In this document: positions 18,051 through 25,747 of the stretch, piece after piece | Position numbering within the stretch: position 1 is the first letter of the stretch | Layout: each line of letters starts with the position of its first letter | NCBI RefSeq assembly: GCF_000620045.1 | Contig: NZ_JHVH01000012.1 | Coordinates: forward strand, 1 to 64,000 | Direction of reading: 5' to 3' | Source: Halomonas halodenitrificans DSM 735 | GTDB lineage: Bacteria > Pseudomonadota > Gammaproteobacteria > Pseudomonadales > Halomonadaceae | Length of the DNA stretch: 64,000 nt | Program-made: the position numbers and the translations under genes | Notes under the pieces: generated by a model | What the model was told of the DNA's origin: nothing | The model's input: only the letters and a program-made list of their open reading frames with translations | Database searches by the model: none

Positions 18051-19163
18051 TTAGAGCTGGAAGGGCATGCGGAAGGTCAGGCTGACATCCGAAGCATCAT
18101 CGGTCAGGCCGATACCCAGGCTGGTCACCACCGAGGTACTGTCATTCAGTGCATAGGTACCGCCGATGCTGAATACCCCCACATTGGCATCACTGCCGAT
18201 CACATCGCTAGTGACGCCGTTCTGGGTCGTTTCCGACTGCATGATGTACTCATGGGAGTAGGAGAGCGAGAGACTAAGTCGTTCGTTAAGCGCGAAGGCG
18301 GTGCCGAAGCCGGCACGAATCGTGTCCCCCAGCTTGACGTCACCCGGACTCTTGCCCGACGAGGCCGAGATATCATCGAAACTCTCCTCGATATTATAGG
18401 TATAGCCCAGGTTGGCAAAGACGATGGCCGGGTCCAGGGTCTTGAGAAGCGAGGCCCCGGTGGTGACCGCCCATACGCCATTACCGGTGGGCAGCTCGGT
18501 AGGTACGGTTAAATTAGTATTCTTCACCTCACCGTTTGCATCTTCGGCTGTCCCGATAACATCGGTACGAGTCTTGATACCATAAGGGTCGGTACCAGTG
18601 GGCGCTCGCACTCCCAGGTTCAACACCACATCGGGGCGACTCGGGGTCTCCGGTAACAGTCGATAGGAAAGCGAGGCGCTGATATCCCCCAGATTCGCAT
18701 CGTCGATCGAACGCTCGCTCAGCTTGGTGGCGCTGGTATCCGCCCCGGTAGAACTGTAGGTGGTGCTCCGATAGACAAAGGGAATATTCAGCCCCAGCTC
18801 CAGGCGATCCGTCAGGCCATAGCGGGTGTTGATATCAAAGGTCGTGATATGGCTCTTGACGGTATCAACGTTAATCTGGCCGAGAAAGATCGCATCCAGC
18901 GCCAGAAAGCCCCGAAGCGCCAGCTGAGAGCGATCCGAGTAGGAGTAGTTGATACCCGGTTCGATGGTCAGGCGGTCGGAAAATAACGCATGCTCTTCGC
19001 GAAAGACGTTTTCCACACTCTGGCTTGGCTTCGCCTCGCGTACCACTTCTTCGGAATCACTCGACACCTGGGCCATGGCAAGCGGGGAAAAGACACCCAG
19101 GGACGCCAGCAGGACAATGGAACGGCCTTTACCTTGACGGCAGAATGGTTGTAATTTTTCCAC
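18051..19163 (-). CDS. fapF: Outer-membrane beta-barrel exporter of functional amyloid (FapF-like)
   Basis: About 370 residues with a signal peptide ending VFSPLAMA, then alternating amphipathic strands typical of an outer-membrane barrel (LTIEPGINYSYSDRSQLALR, GFLALDAIFLGQINV, LELGLNIPFVYR) and a terminal hydrophobic strand (VSLTFRMPFQL). In Pseudomonas, FapF is the trimeric pore that secretes FapC, FapB and FapE. The order fapB-C-D-E-F supports the name. Start choice: ATG 19169 directly abuts AAGGAG, whereas GTG 19163 has a six-base spacing, so 19163 is preferred; the longer frame to 19286 runs into fapE. The FapF N-terminal periplasmic coiled coil appears short here. Confidence 0.8.
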   Translation of the reverse strand: MEKLQPFCRQGKGRSIVLLASLGVFSPLAMAQVSSDSEEVVREAKPSQSVENVFREEHALFSDRLTIEPGINYSYSDRSQLALRGFLALDAIFLGQINVDTVKSHITTFDINTRYGLTDRLELGLNIPFVYRSTTYSSTGADTSATKLSERSIDDANLGDISASLSYRLLPETPSRPDVVLNLGVRAPTGTDPYGIKTRTDVIGTAEDANGEVKNTNLTVPTELPTGNGVWAVTTGASLLKTLDPAIVFANLGYTYNIEESFDDISASSGKSPGDVKLGDTIRAGFGTAFALNERLSLSLSYSHEYIMQSETTQNGVTSDVIGSDANVGVFSIGGTYALNDSTSVVTSLGIGLTDDASDVSLTFRMPFQL

Positions 19164-19282
19164 CCACATCTCCTTATATATTGTTACTGGCCCGCGCTGC
19201 CAGGCAGCAGCCGGAGGCCTGACTGACGTTACCCTACCCCGCAAGTCTAGGCCAGCCGACACAAGTTCCGTGGGCTCTGCCT

Positions 19283-20092
19283 TCAACGCCTCAATTGACG
19301 CACCGATTCGATAGCGCTGCGTGCACCCGACACCCTCCCTTTTGCGCCTTGCTGCCCCATATAAAGCTGCAGGCGAGTCAGGTTACGCACCTGCTGGTGG
19401 TTGCTGGTCAGCTGGATAGACTGACGCAGGCCGCGGCTGGGCACGATGGCCTGCTTGACGTTACCCATGCCGGGCATATCAAGCGACACCCCCATCCCGC
19501 TGGCATCATAATTCACCGATACACTAGCTCCGGAGAGGAGTCGCTGCGACCCGGAAGCCTCCGGGCTGCCTGTCGCACCGGGATACTGAGACGTATCCAG
19601 CACATCGATCTGCAGGTCGTTGGCGGCGGCGTTGAAGTCGCCCGCGGCCTGGATAGTCTGCACCACACCCCGCGCATTGCCGCGACCCATCTGCTCGCCG
19701 CCCCCTCGAACGGTGGCCCCATTGCCTGACCGAGCGACGCCGGAGATGCCGCTGGTAGATATCTGGGTCAGGTGGGGTTCGAAACTCACCCGGGGCATCC
19801 TGCCCGTCAGGTCACCATGCAGAGTACCACCGGCCTGCAGATGCTCCCCTGCCGAAGTGCGCCATTCGCTGGACATCTGCACCCCGAAGAACATGATCTG
19901 CCCCTTGTCGACGAAGCGCCCGCGCAGCTGGCCCAGCTCGGCGTCACTCAGCTGGCGACCATTGGAGAAGTCCGAAAAGCTGGACGTGGCCGATAGCGCC
20001 TCACCTGGCGCCAGAATGCCACTGGCGGCGAGGGCCATCAGGGCCGTCACACCTCCCTTTCTGCAGTGTTGCTTGAACCCATGTATAAACAT
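19283..20092 (-). CDS. fapE: Secreted amyloid-associated protein (FapE-like)
   Basis: A 269-residue exported protein with a signal peptide (TALMALAASGILAPGEALSA). Its position between the C39 peptidase and the barrel fits FapE, a minor extracellular component of Fap fibres. A motif LSDAELGQLRG (48-58), ending in RG and resembling a double-glycine leader, precedes FVDKGQIMFFGVQMSSEW; related motifs occur in the two small upstream genes. The C-terminal half is rich in G, S, N and Q, and ends with a repeated hydrophilic tail (QVRNLTRLQLYMGQQGAK). Exact assignment to FapE rests on synteny and size (about 230 in pseudomonads). Confidence 0.65.
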   Translation of the reverse strand: MFIHGFKQHCRKGGVTALMALAASGILAPGEALSATSSFSDFSNGRQLSDAELGQLRGRFVDKGQIMFFGVQMSSEWRTSAGEHLQAGGTLHGDLTGRMPRVSFEPHLTQISTSGISGVARSGNGATVRGGGEQMGRGNARGVVQTIQAAGDFNAAANDLQIDVLDTSQYPGATGSPEASGSQRLLSGASVSVNYDASGMGVSLDMPGMGNVKQAIVPSRGLRQSIQLTSNHQQVRNLTRLQLYMGQQGAKGRVSGARSAIESVRQLRR

Positions 20093-20148
20093 GATCGTTA
20101 CCCTCTGATCCGCAGACTCTCAAGCACCCGGCCATCAAGGCGGGTCAT

Positions 20149-20853
20149 TCAGAAGAGATCCGCATGCCGAAAGCCGAAATCGAGAAGCTTCTGCCGGGGA
20201 ACCGGCGAGAAGACATCCTGCAACCGGTGGGCCGTAAGCGGCTGTCGTGGGCTCAGCAGCACCGTCTGCTGATCGAACCCGTTGCCGACAATCGCAAAGA
20301 TGATGCCGTTCCAGGCGTCCATGAAGGCATCACGCTCCATGACTCGATTACCCAGCGCCGGGTCTCCGACATAGATGCGATCTCCGCTGGCCTTCTTCAT
20401 CACCACGAAATGCTTGAAACCATCCAGGTCCAGCAGCACTATCACCGGAATCGAAACCTCATCAAGCATATCGGCTGTTACTTCGTAACCGCGGCCACGA
20501 TAGCCTAATGTTGATATGTAATTCTTGAGATCCAGCAGCGAAAACCCCCGCTCCAGTACGACCTGGGGATCGGAAACCTCGAGCATGCCGGCCAGGACCT
20601 TTTCCTCGGTCACATCGTCTTTCTGATAAGCGTACTTGAGAATCGTCGCCAACGAGGCGGCGCCACAGGAAAAATCCGTATGCTGCTCGACCAGATTCTC
20701 GTAGCGACGCTCGCGAATGGACTGCACGTCCTTCTTCACCAGGGTGCCAGGCACCAGATTGCCCAGGCGCATGGTGGCAGCCTGGGTATCGAAATGTATG
20801 GGTAACAGCCCAAGAGTCAGAGCTGCCAGTACGGCTATCCTTCCTGCCGTCAT
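20149..20853 (-). CDS. fapD: C39-family cysteine peptidase of the amyloid system (FapD-like)
   Basis: A 234-residue periplasmic protein with a signal peptide (ending DTQAA). The papain-like C39 triad can be seen: Cys in DFSCGAASLATILKYAY, His in DLDGFKHFVVMKKA and Asp in YVGDPALGNRV. C39 peptidases normally cut after double-glycine leaders; FapD is required for Fap export in pseudomonads. Here it has no ABC transporter partner and stands alone, as in fap operons. It follows fapC after a strong terminator hairpin, so its transcription is probably reduced relative to the fibre genes. Confidence 0.85.
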   Translation of the reverse strand: MTAGRIAVLAALTLGLLPIHFDTQAATMRLGNLVPGTLVKKDVQSIRERRYENLVEQHTDFSCGAASLATILKYAYQKDDVTEEKVLAGMLEVSDPQVVLERGFSLLDLKNYISTLGYRGRGYEVTADMLDEVSIPVIVLLDLDGFKHFVVMKKASGDRIYVGDPALGNRVMERDAFMDAWNGIIFAIVGNGFDQQTVLLSPRQPLTAHRLQDVFSPVPRQKLLDFGFRHADLF

Positions 20854-20881
20854 AAATCCCCCGGGCCCTATCGAAGCTTGG

Positions 20882-20910
20882 AAAAACCCGGCCTGCCGTG
20901 GCAGGCCGGG
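20882..20910 (-). terminator. Strong rho-independent terminator between fapC and fapD
   Basis: On the minus strand an 11-base GC-rich stem (20900-20910 with 20887-20897) is followed directly by TTTTTC. It lies 49 bases after the fapC stop, inside the operon, and could attenuate downstream genes. Confidence 0.8.
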
Positions 20911-20958
20911 GTGCTTTCACTTCAGTTCATCAATGATGAAAGGGGCAGTAACTGCCTG

Positions 20959-22128
20959 TTACTCCGGCTGAGGAGTATTACTGCCGCCACCCATGGAAGA
21001 GGCGATGGAGAGCGAGTTACGCTGCATGTTGTTGCTTCCCGCAGCGATGTTCACCCCAACGTTACCGCTCACCCCATCCAGAGAGCCGCTACCCAGGGTG
21101 GCATTGTTCTGGTTGGCAATATAGATGGTATGGGTTGTCGCAACATCACCAGAGACCACACCACTGAGGGCAACATCCCCCGCCTCGAAGGAGACACTAC
21201 CCTCTTCATCCCCTGCAAAGCGTCCGGCCTGACCGGCAGTCCCCTGGTCGTCGAAGTCGGCATGACCCCAGTAACTGCCAGACCCGTGGTTCGTACCCTC
21301 ATCGTTAGTGGTCCAGATTTCCGGATAGACGTCGTTGGTCTGTGCCCAATCGCCGTCATAGCTACCCTCGATGGCGCTGTCATTGCTCATGCCGCCTGAC
21401 AGGGTAACATTGGTCGTATTTGTGTAAGTCTCCGTCAGCGCGGTCCGTGTGGTGTTATTATCCGAGGCCTGCTGAACGCCACCAACGGTAGACCTGGCAT
21501 GGCCACCGGCCTGGTTATCGGAGGCCGACAACGCATTATGCTGAGCGTTGCTTACACCCGCCGCGATGTTGACACCGATATTACCGCTGGCGTTAGCCAG
21601 AGAGCCACTGCCCAGTACGGCATCGTTCGGACTGCCCGTGTTGATCACACGGTTGTTCATGACATCCTGCGCCGAATAGATTTCCGCCTGGCCAAACACG
21701 TTGGCAGCGTCATTGGCAGCGAGTGACGCATCATTTGCCTGAGCGTTGTTATCACCGGCGGCCACGTTGATGCCTACGTTGCCGGTGGCATTGGCACCGG
21801 AGCCCGAGCCAACGGTGGCATTATTTTCGGAGGCTTTGTTAGTTACCCGGTTACTCTCAAGGAACTGCTTGCCATCAACCAGGGATCCCGCGTAAAAGTC
21901 TGCGTTCTCATTGACTCTTACCCTCACCTTGAACGCCTTGTCGGTGTCTGACTTATGCTTCAGATTAACGTTGATACGATTAATGAAGTTGGAATCAATC
22001 TTGCTTGATGCAGTGAATCCGCCTCCATCAGCGCTTCCATTATCACCGCTTTCTTGAGCAAGGACAGCGGGTGCTGTCAACAGCGCGGTAATTGCGAGTG
22101 CCAGCGGTGCTTTGTGGAACGTTTTCAT
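20959..22128 (-). CDS. fapC: Major functional-amyloid fibre subunit (FapC-like)
   Basis: A 389-residue secreted protein (signal peptide ending APAVLA). Three imperfect amyloid repeats can be aligned: NNATVGSGSGANATGNVGIN followed by VAAGDNNAQAN, NDAVLGSGSLANASGNIGVN followed by IAAGVSNAQHN, and NNATLGSGSLDGVSGNVGVN followed by IAAGSNNMQRN. The G-V-N-I-A-A-G-x-x-N-x-Q-x-N core is the Fap/CsgA-like fibre signature. Linker 1 is short; linker 2 is long (about 100 residues, rich in D, N, T and W), as in FapC. The frame is open to 22185, but ATG 22128 has GGGAGA and gives a normal signal peptide. Cysteines are absent from the mature part, usual for fibre subunits. Confidence 0.85.
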   Translation of the reverse strand: MKTFHKAPLALAITALLTAPAVLAQESGDNGSADGGGFTASSKIDSNFINRINVNLKHKSDTDKAFKVRVRVNENADFYAGSLVDGKQFLESNRVTNKASENNATVGSGSGANATGNVGINVAAGDNNAQANDASLAANDAANVFGQAEIYSAQDVMNNRVINTGSPNDAVLGSGSLANASGNIGVNIAAGVSNAQHNALSASDNQAGGHARSTVGGVQQASDNNTTRTALTETYTNTTNVTLSGGMSNDSAIEGSYDGDWAQTNDVYPEIWTTNDEGTNHGSGSYWGHADFDDQGTAGQAGRFAGDEEGSVSFEAGDVALSGVVSGDVATTHTIYIANQNNATLGSGSLDGVSGNVGVNIAAGSNNMQRNSLSIASSMGGGSNTPQPE

Positions 22129-22191
22129 GATCTTTCTCCCGAATGAACCGAATCGTTCTATTGTTGATGCCGTTACTTGCTTCAAAATACG

Positions 22192-22848
22192 CTACTGCCC
22201 CAGCGCCATGTTCATGCGAAAACTGTTGCTGGTAGCGTTTCCCGTACCGGCTGACTGGTTAACCTGGATGACGCCCCGAGCACCCTCGAAGGAGCCATTG
22301 TCTATCTCGACTACTCGATGTGTGCTTGTAGACTCGTCACCAGTACCATTCAGCCCCTGCTGATCGGCCATCACCTGCTGCAACATGGTGTCGCTCAGAT
22401 TACTGGCCGATATGCCCAGAGCCACTCCCAAGGAGTTACTCTGCACATTGCCTTGGCCCGCCGCCTGGTTGATCGACAGCCAACCCTCTGACTGTTGAAA
22501 GGCGCCAGACTCGATTCCTACTGTTAGGTCTTGATTTCCGATGCGCTGCTCGATTCTGGAGCGCTGCATCAAGGTGTTGGCCGCATTGGCCGTTGTGCCG
22601 ATGGCCAACACCCCGCTGTTGGCCTGCAGGTTGCCGTCACCCGCCGCCATGTTGGTAGTGCTCACTCCACCGACACGCCTCAGGGCATTGCTCTCGAGTA
22701 TGGCGCTGTCGCGAAATACCGGAGCACCGGAGTCGGCCATGGCAGCCTGGCCGAGGCCGCTTATCAGCCCCGAGGCCACCAGGACGGCCGATGCCTTGAC
22801 CAGATGCCCCTTCAGCGAAACCAGAAATGCGTAAGTGGCCATGATCAT
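22192..22848 (-). CDS. fapB: Minor amyloid subunit / nucleator (FapB-like)
   Basis: A 218-residue exported protein (signal peptide ending GLGQAAMA) with three Fap-type repeats: GGVSTTNMAAGDGNLQANS, EGWLSINQAAGQGNVQSNS and RGVIQVNQSAGTGNATSNS. Shorter than FapC and lacking the long second linker, it fits the nucleator FapB. The ATG at 22848 overlaps the previous stop (ATGA); a second ATG at 22842 has better spacing from GGGCGGA and may be the true start. It lies 63 bases upstream of fapC, which it would seed on the cell surface. Confidence 0.82.
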   Translation of the reverse strand: MIMATYAFLVSLKGHLVKASAVLVASGLISGLGQAAMADSGAPVFRDSAILESNALRRVGGVSTTNMAAGDGNLQANSGVLAIGTTANAANTLMQRSRIEQRIGNQDLTVGIESGAFQQSEGWLSINQAAGQGNVQSNSLGVALGISASNLSDTMLQQVMADQQGLNGTGDESTSTHRVVEIDNGSFEGARGVIQVNQSAGTGNATSNSFRMNMALGQ

Positions 22849-23402
22849 TTCCGCCCTGTTAAGGGTGAAAGAGCGCCCGTCACGGTGCCGGCGATACCCG
22901 ATGTAGCCGACGTAACGCGGCTCGAGATACCACCAGCCTTACTACCGCCCCCCAGGCTGCTGGCCGCGCGGTTACTGTTTCCGCTGGAAACCGAACCGTT
23001 TGCCAGCCGGTTGTCGCTGACCAGGGAGCGATGCAGGCTACCCATGGAGTTCTGTACGCTGCCACGCACACCTGCCGCCTGATCATCGGAAAGTGCAACA
23101 ATGCCGCCACTCGTCAGCTGGCGCTCAACCTCCATCGCTCTATCGCGAACGTTGACTCTCGACGTAATCGGGCCGCCGTGGCGCTCAACGGAGCGAATGG
23201 GTGCCGGCTCCACCTCTCTGATGAGGACAACATCGCCGGGCCTGACACCGGGGTTGAGGTTAGGGTTTGTCGAACCATCGGCGGATCCCAAGGAAGGCAC
23301 CAGCATCCCCGCGACGAAGGAACCGATCAGGGCCGCCTTCAAGGGGCAGCGATGGCGCGATTGCTCACCCACCACATGCATTAATTGCCTGATTGCTGCC
23401 AT
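22845..23402 (-). CDS. Secreted protein of the amyloid operon, unrecognised (possible FapA counterpart)
   Basis: A 185-residue protein with an N-terminal hydrophobic export segment (about 22-40, KAALIGSFVAGMLVPSLGSA). The middle is charged (PGDVVLIREVEPAPIRSVER); around 104-114 lies LSDDQAAGVRG, matching the leader-like motif of its neighbours. The C-terminal 60 residues are rich in S, G and N without amyloid repeats. The ATG has a good AAGGAG site. In Pseudomonas the gene before fapB is fapA (about 150 residues, a chaperone-like protein); this or the next gene may be its counterpart, but I cannot recognise the family by sequence. Confidence 0.6.
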   Translation of the reverse strand: MAAIRQLMHVVGEQSRHRCPLKAALIGSFVAGMLVPSLGSADGSTNPNLNPGVRPGDVVLIREVEPAPIRSVERHGGPITSRVNVRDRAMEVERQLTSGGIVALSDDQAAGVRGSVQNSMGSLHRSLVSDNRLANGSVSSGNSNRAASSLGGGSKAGGISSRVTSATSGIAGTVTGALSPLTGRK

Positions 23403-23404
23403 GA

Positions 23405-23776
23405 CTACTGACTCCTTTTAGCGGTGACGCGAGTAACCTGGTGATTAGCAGCCCCCTGGGCGCTGTTACCATTCTGATTCCCGCCTCCCCCTTGCCCGGT
23501 ACCGGCGGGGCGCTCATCCCACAGGATCACGGCGTCCTTGAGCTCGACGCTGTGTTCCACATACTTGCCGCGAATACCGGCCAGCCTGGCGTCACCCAGC
23601 ATCTCGACCGCCTGACCGCCAAACAGCGCTTGCTCCAGGGCGGCGTTCTCCGCCGCGGCATCCGCTGCAACCTGCTGGGCAGTCACCAGGCAGAGAGACC
23701 CGATGCCAGCCACCAGCAGAAACACCCGGTGCGCTGGTGCGTACTGTCTATGGTTGGCTGACTGGTTCCTGTTCAT
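23405..23776 (-). CDS. Small secreted protein, first gene of the amyloid operon
   Basis: A 123-residue protein with a signal peptide (VFLLVAGIGSLCLVTAQQVAA). LGDARLAGIRG (60-70) followed by KYVEHSVELKDAVILWDE aligns with LSDAELGQLRG and FVDKGQIMFFGVQMSSEW of the FapE-like protein, suggesting a shared domain. The tail is rich in G, N and Q. It starts 57 bases downstream of the predicted transcription start of the sigma-54 promoter, with GGAGAG as ribosome site, and is only two bases from the next gene. It may be FapA or an accessory FapE-like subunit; no function is claimed. Confidence 0.6.
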   Translation of the reverse strand: MNRNQSANHRQYAPAHRVFLLVAGIGSLCLVTAQQVAADAAAENAALEQALFGGQAVEMLGDARLAGIRGKYVEHSVELKDAVILWDERPAGTGQGGGGNQNGNSAQGAANHQVTRVTAKRSQ

Positions 23777-23843
23777 TTCAGGCTCTCCACGAGTCGCGAT
23801 GCACTATCGGGACATTTACAAAAGCTTTCTTACCCTTACTTGT

Positions 23844-23859
23844 AGCAACCACCGTGCCA
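23844..23859 (-). promoter_or_regulatory. Sigma-54 (-24/-12) promoter of the amyloid operon
   Basis: Read on the minus strand the bases are TGGCACGGTGGTTGCT, a perfect match to TGGCAC-N5-TTGCW. It lies 68 bases upstream of the first gene of the operon and faces it; the transcription start would be near 23833. Confidence 0.9.
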
Positions 23860-24191
23860 ACAATTAAAAGCCTTATATTTCAGCTATTTAAATAAATACC
23901 TAATATTAAAAAGTGTCAGCTTTATGTAACAATAAATAATTACCCATGCTTAAACAGCACGACATTTTTAAAATAATCAAGCCAAAACATGGTGTTACAA
24001 GCACGCCTCGCAATGTAACAATATTGTTTCTCTCATCATCGAGCTGACACAACGAAGCACCCCACGCTGAAGAAGCGTGGGGTGAGGGAAGAGCTGCGGA
24101 GTCACTTGCCCCAGGGCTGGGGAATCAAACGGCGGGCTTTCTCAGGGCAATACCAGGCTCAGGCCAGTCGCGAGTTCATGGCAACAGCGGA
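23860..24191. promoter_or_regulatory. Upstream regulatory region of the amyloid operon with repeated TGTAACA/TGTTACA
   Basis: An AT-rich stretch of about 330 bases without a gene. TGTAACA occurs at 23925-23931 and 24014-24020 and its complement TGTTACA at 23993-23999, the last two forming an inverted pair 14 bases apart. GTGTCAGCT (23913-23921) and AGCTGACAC (24042-24050) form another distant inverted pair. All lie about 65-200 bases upstream of the -24/-12 element, the usual place for enhancer-binding sites. TGTTACA also occurs right at the start codon of the adjacent regulator (25559-25565). Confidence 0.55.
24058..24084. terminator. Hairpin downstream of the sigma-54 regulator gene
   Basis: CACCCCACGCT (24058-24068) pairs with AGCGTGGGGTG (24074-24084) around five bases. 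It lies about 110 bases past the regulator stop; on the minus strand it is followed by a mixed CTTCGTTGT stretch, so it is a plausible but not classical terminator. Confidence 0.5.
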
Positions 24192-25559
24192 TCAGGACAG
24201 GTCTCGCGGGATGCCATGCTTTTCCAGCAGACGATAGATGGTAACTCGAGAGACCCCGAGCTCCTTCGAGGCGGGCTGTACCTGGTTATGGTTACGACCG
24301 AGGGCAGACAACAGGATATCGCGTTCGGCAATGTCCCGGGCCTGCTCCAGCGTCATCGAACAGCGAGGTAAATTGCGCCGCTCGATCCCCAGGTCGTCCG
24401 GCCGGATCAAGCGGTTGTCACACATGACCATGGCCCGACGCACACGATTGATCAGCTCCCTGACGTTGCCGGGCCAGCGATACAGGCGCATCACCAACAG
24501 TGCCTCGCTGGAGAACCCCTTGAGTTGGTCGGGTTTTTCATGACTGAACCGCTTGAAGAAGTAGCGCGCCAGGATCTCGATATCCTCGGGATGCTCTCGC
24601 AACGGGGGAACCTTGACCTGAAGCACGTTGAGTCGATGATACAGGTCCTCACGAAACCGCTGCTCGGCGACCGCCTTCTCGAGATCCACGTGGGTAGCGG
24701 CCAGGATTCGCACATCCACGGGAATCTCCTCGAGCCCTCCCACTCTCTGGACGCAGCGGGTCTCCAGGAAACGCAGCAGATTGACCTGCAACTCGAAGGG
24801 CAGATCACCGATCTCGTCCAGGAAAAGGGTGCCGCCATCCGCGACCTCGATCCTGCCTATCTTGCGCTGCACCGCTCCGGTAAAGGCCCCCTTCTCATGT
24901 CCGAAGAGCTCGGATTGAACCAGGTGGTCGGGCAAGGCGCCGCAGTTGATGGCATGAAAGGGTTGTGCGGCGCGCGGCGAGCGCTCATGAATCGCCTGAG
25001 CGGTAAGCTCCTTGCCGGTACCGGACTCGCCACTGATGCATACCGAGGCATCCACCGCCGCCACCTTGCGGATGGTCTTGAAGAGATTCCACATGGCCGG
25101 GGTAGACCCCACCATTTCATACTCACCGGGCGAGGCTTCCGCCACATCGACATTGCGTGGTCCAGCCGCTACCTCCTGCTGAAGCTTTCCGAGCCGGGCG
25201 GCATGGCGCAGTAGACTGTCGAGCTCCTCCAGCTCATGGGGTTCGACCAAAAAGCCACAGCAGAGGTTGGCGATGACATTACGCACCTCATCGTTATGCA
25301 GGCACTCGGGAGAAACCACGCCGACGATGGGAATGCCTGTCGCGATGATCAAGGTCTCGACGTGCCTGAGGTCTTCCTGAGAAAGGCCAGGGAAGTACAC
25401 CACCCCGGCAAAGCACGCATGGGGCTTTATATCTCCCGCCGAGACGGGGGTGGCCAGGTTATCAACGTCCCACCCAAGTCGCTTCAGGTCTTGCTCCATC
25501 CGGTCTCGGACCGGCGCTGGATGAGCGACCACCCAACAGCGTTGCTGCAACAAATCCAT
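24192..25559 (-). CDS. Sigma-54-dependent enhancer-binding regulator, VpsR-like
   Basis: A 455-residue activator. Residues 1-125 form a receiver-like domain without the conserved phosphorylation aspartate arrangement, as in VpsR-type c-di-GMP-responsive regulators. The AAA+ domain has Walker A GESGTGKE (177-184), the sigma-54 contact loop GAFTGA (224-229) and Walker B GGTLFLDEIGDLP. The C-terminal Fis-type HTH is ASKELGVSRVTIYRLLEKHG. It is immediately upstream of the amyloid operon and in the same orientation, and the operon has a perfect sigma-54 promoter, so it is very likely the activator. Whether it senses c-di-GMP is inference. Pseudomonas fap operons lack an adjacent gene of this kind to my knowledge. 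Confidence 0.85.
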   Translation of the reverse strand: MDLLQQRCWVVAHPAPVRDRMEQDLKRLGWDVDNLATPVSAGDIKPHACFAGVVYFPGLSQEDLRHVETLIIATGIPIVGVVSPECLHNDEVRNVIANLCCGFLVEPHELEELDSLLRHAARLGKLQQEVAAGPRNVDVAEASPGEYEMVGSTPAMWNLFKTIRKVAAVDASVCISGESGTGKELTAQAIHERSPRAAQPFHAINCGALPDHLVQSELFGHEKGAFTGAVQRKIGRIEVADGGTLFLDEIGDLPFELQVNLLRFLETRCVQRVGGLEEIPVDVRILAATHVDLEKAVAEQRFREDLYHRLNVLQVKVPPLREHPEDIEILARYFFKRFSHEKPDQLKGFSSEALLVMRLYRWPGNVRELINRVRRAMVMCDNRLIRPDDLGIERRNLPRCSMTLEQARDIAERDILLSALGRNHNQVQPASKELGVSRVTIYRLLEKHGIPRDLS

Positions 25560-25747
25560 TGTTACACACCCTTCCTGCCGGCGATGTCTGGCCCAACAGG
25601 TTTCCAGGAGAGAGGAGTCATGCAGCGCTCAAAGCCTGCCGCATGACCTTATGCGAATCGGTCGGTGACCATCGGTCAACCTGCCACAACAGTTGCTGAG
25701 TATAGCAATGCACCGCACTCGGGTCAGAAGCCCGGTTGCGTTGCCAT

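Noticed and set aside
17052..18512. 486-codon plus-strand frame over ispD, ftsB and fapF
   Set aside because: It spans three convincing minus-strand genes and an intergenic gap; a shadow of GC-rich sequence.
22660..22700. Double-glycine leader in the FapB-like protein (LESNALRRVGG)
   Set aside because: It fits the spacing, but the GG belongs to the first amyloid repeat (compare EGWLSIN and RGVIQVN), so it may be coincidence.
24058..24084. Riboswitch or small RNA at the hairpin downstream of the sigma-54 regulator
   Set aside because: Only a single simple stem is seen and no further conserved structure; better recorded as a possible terminator.
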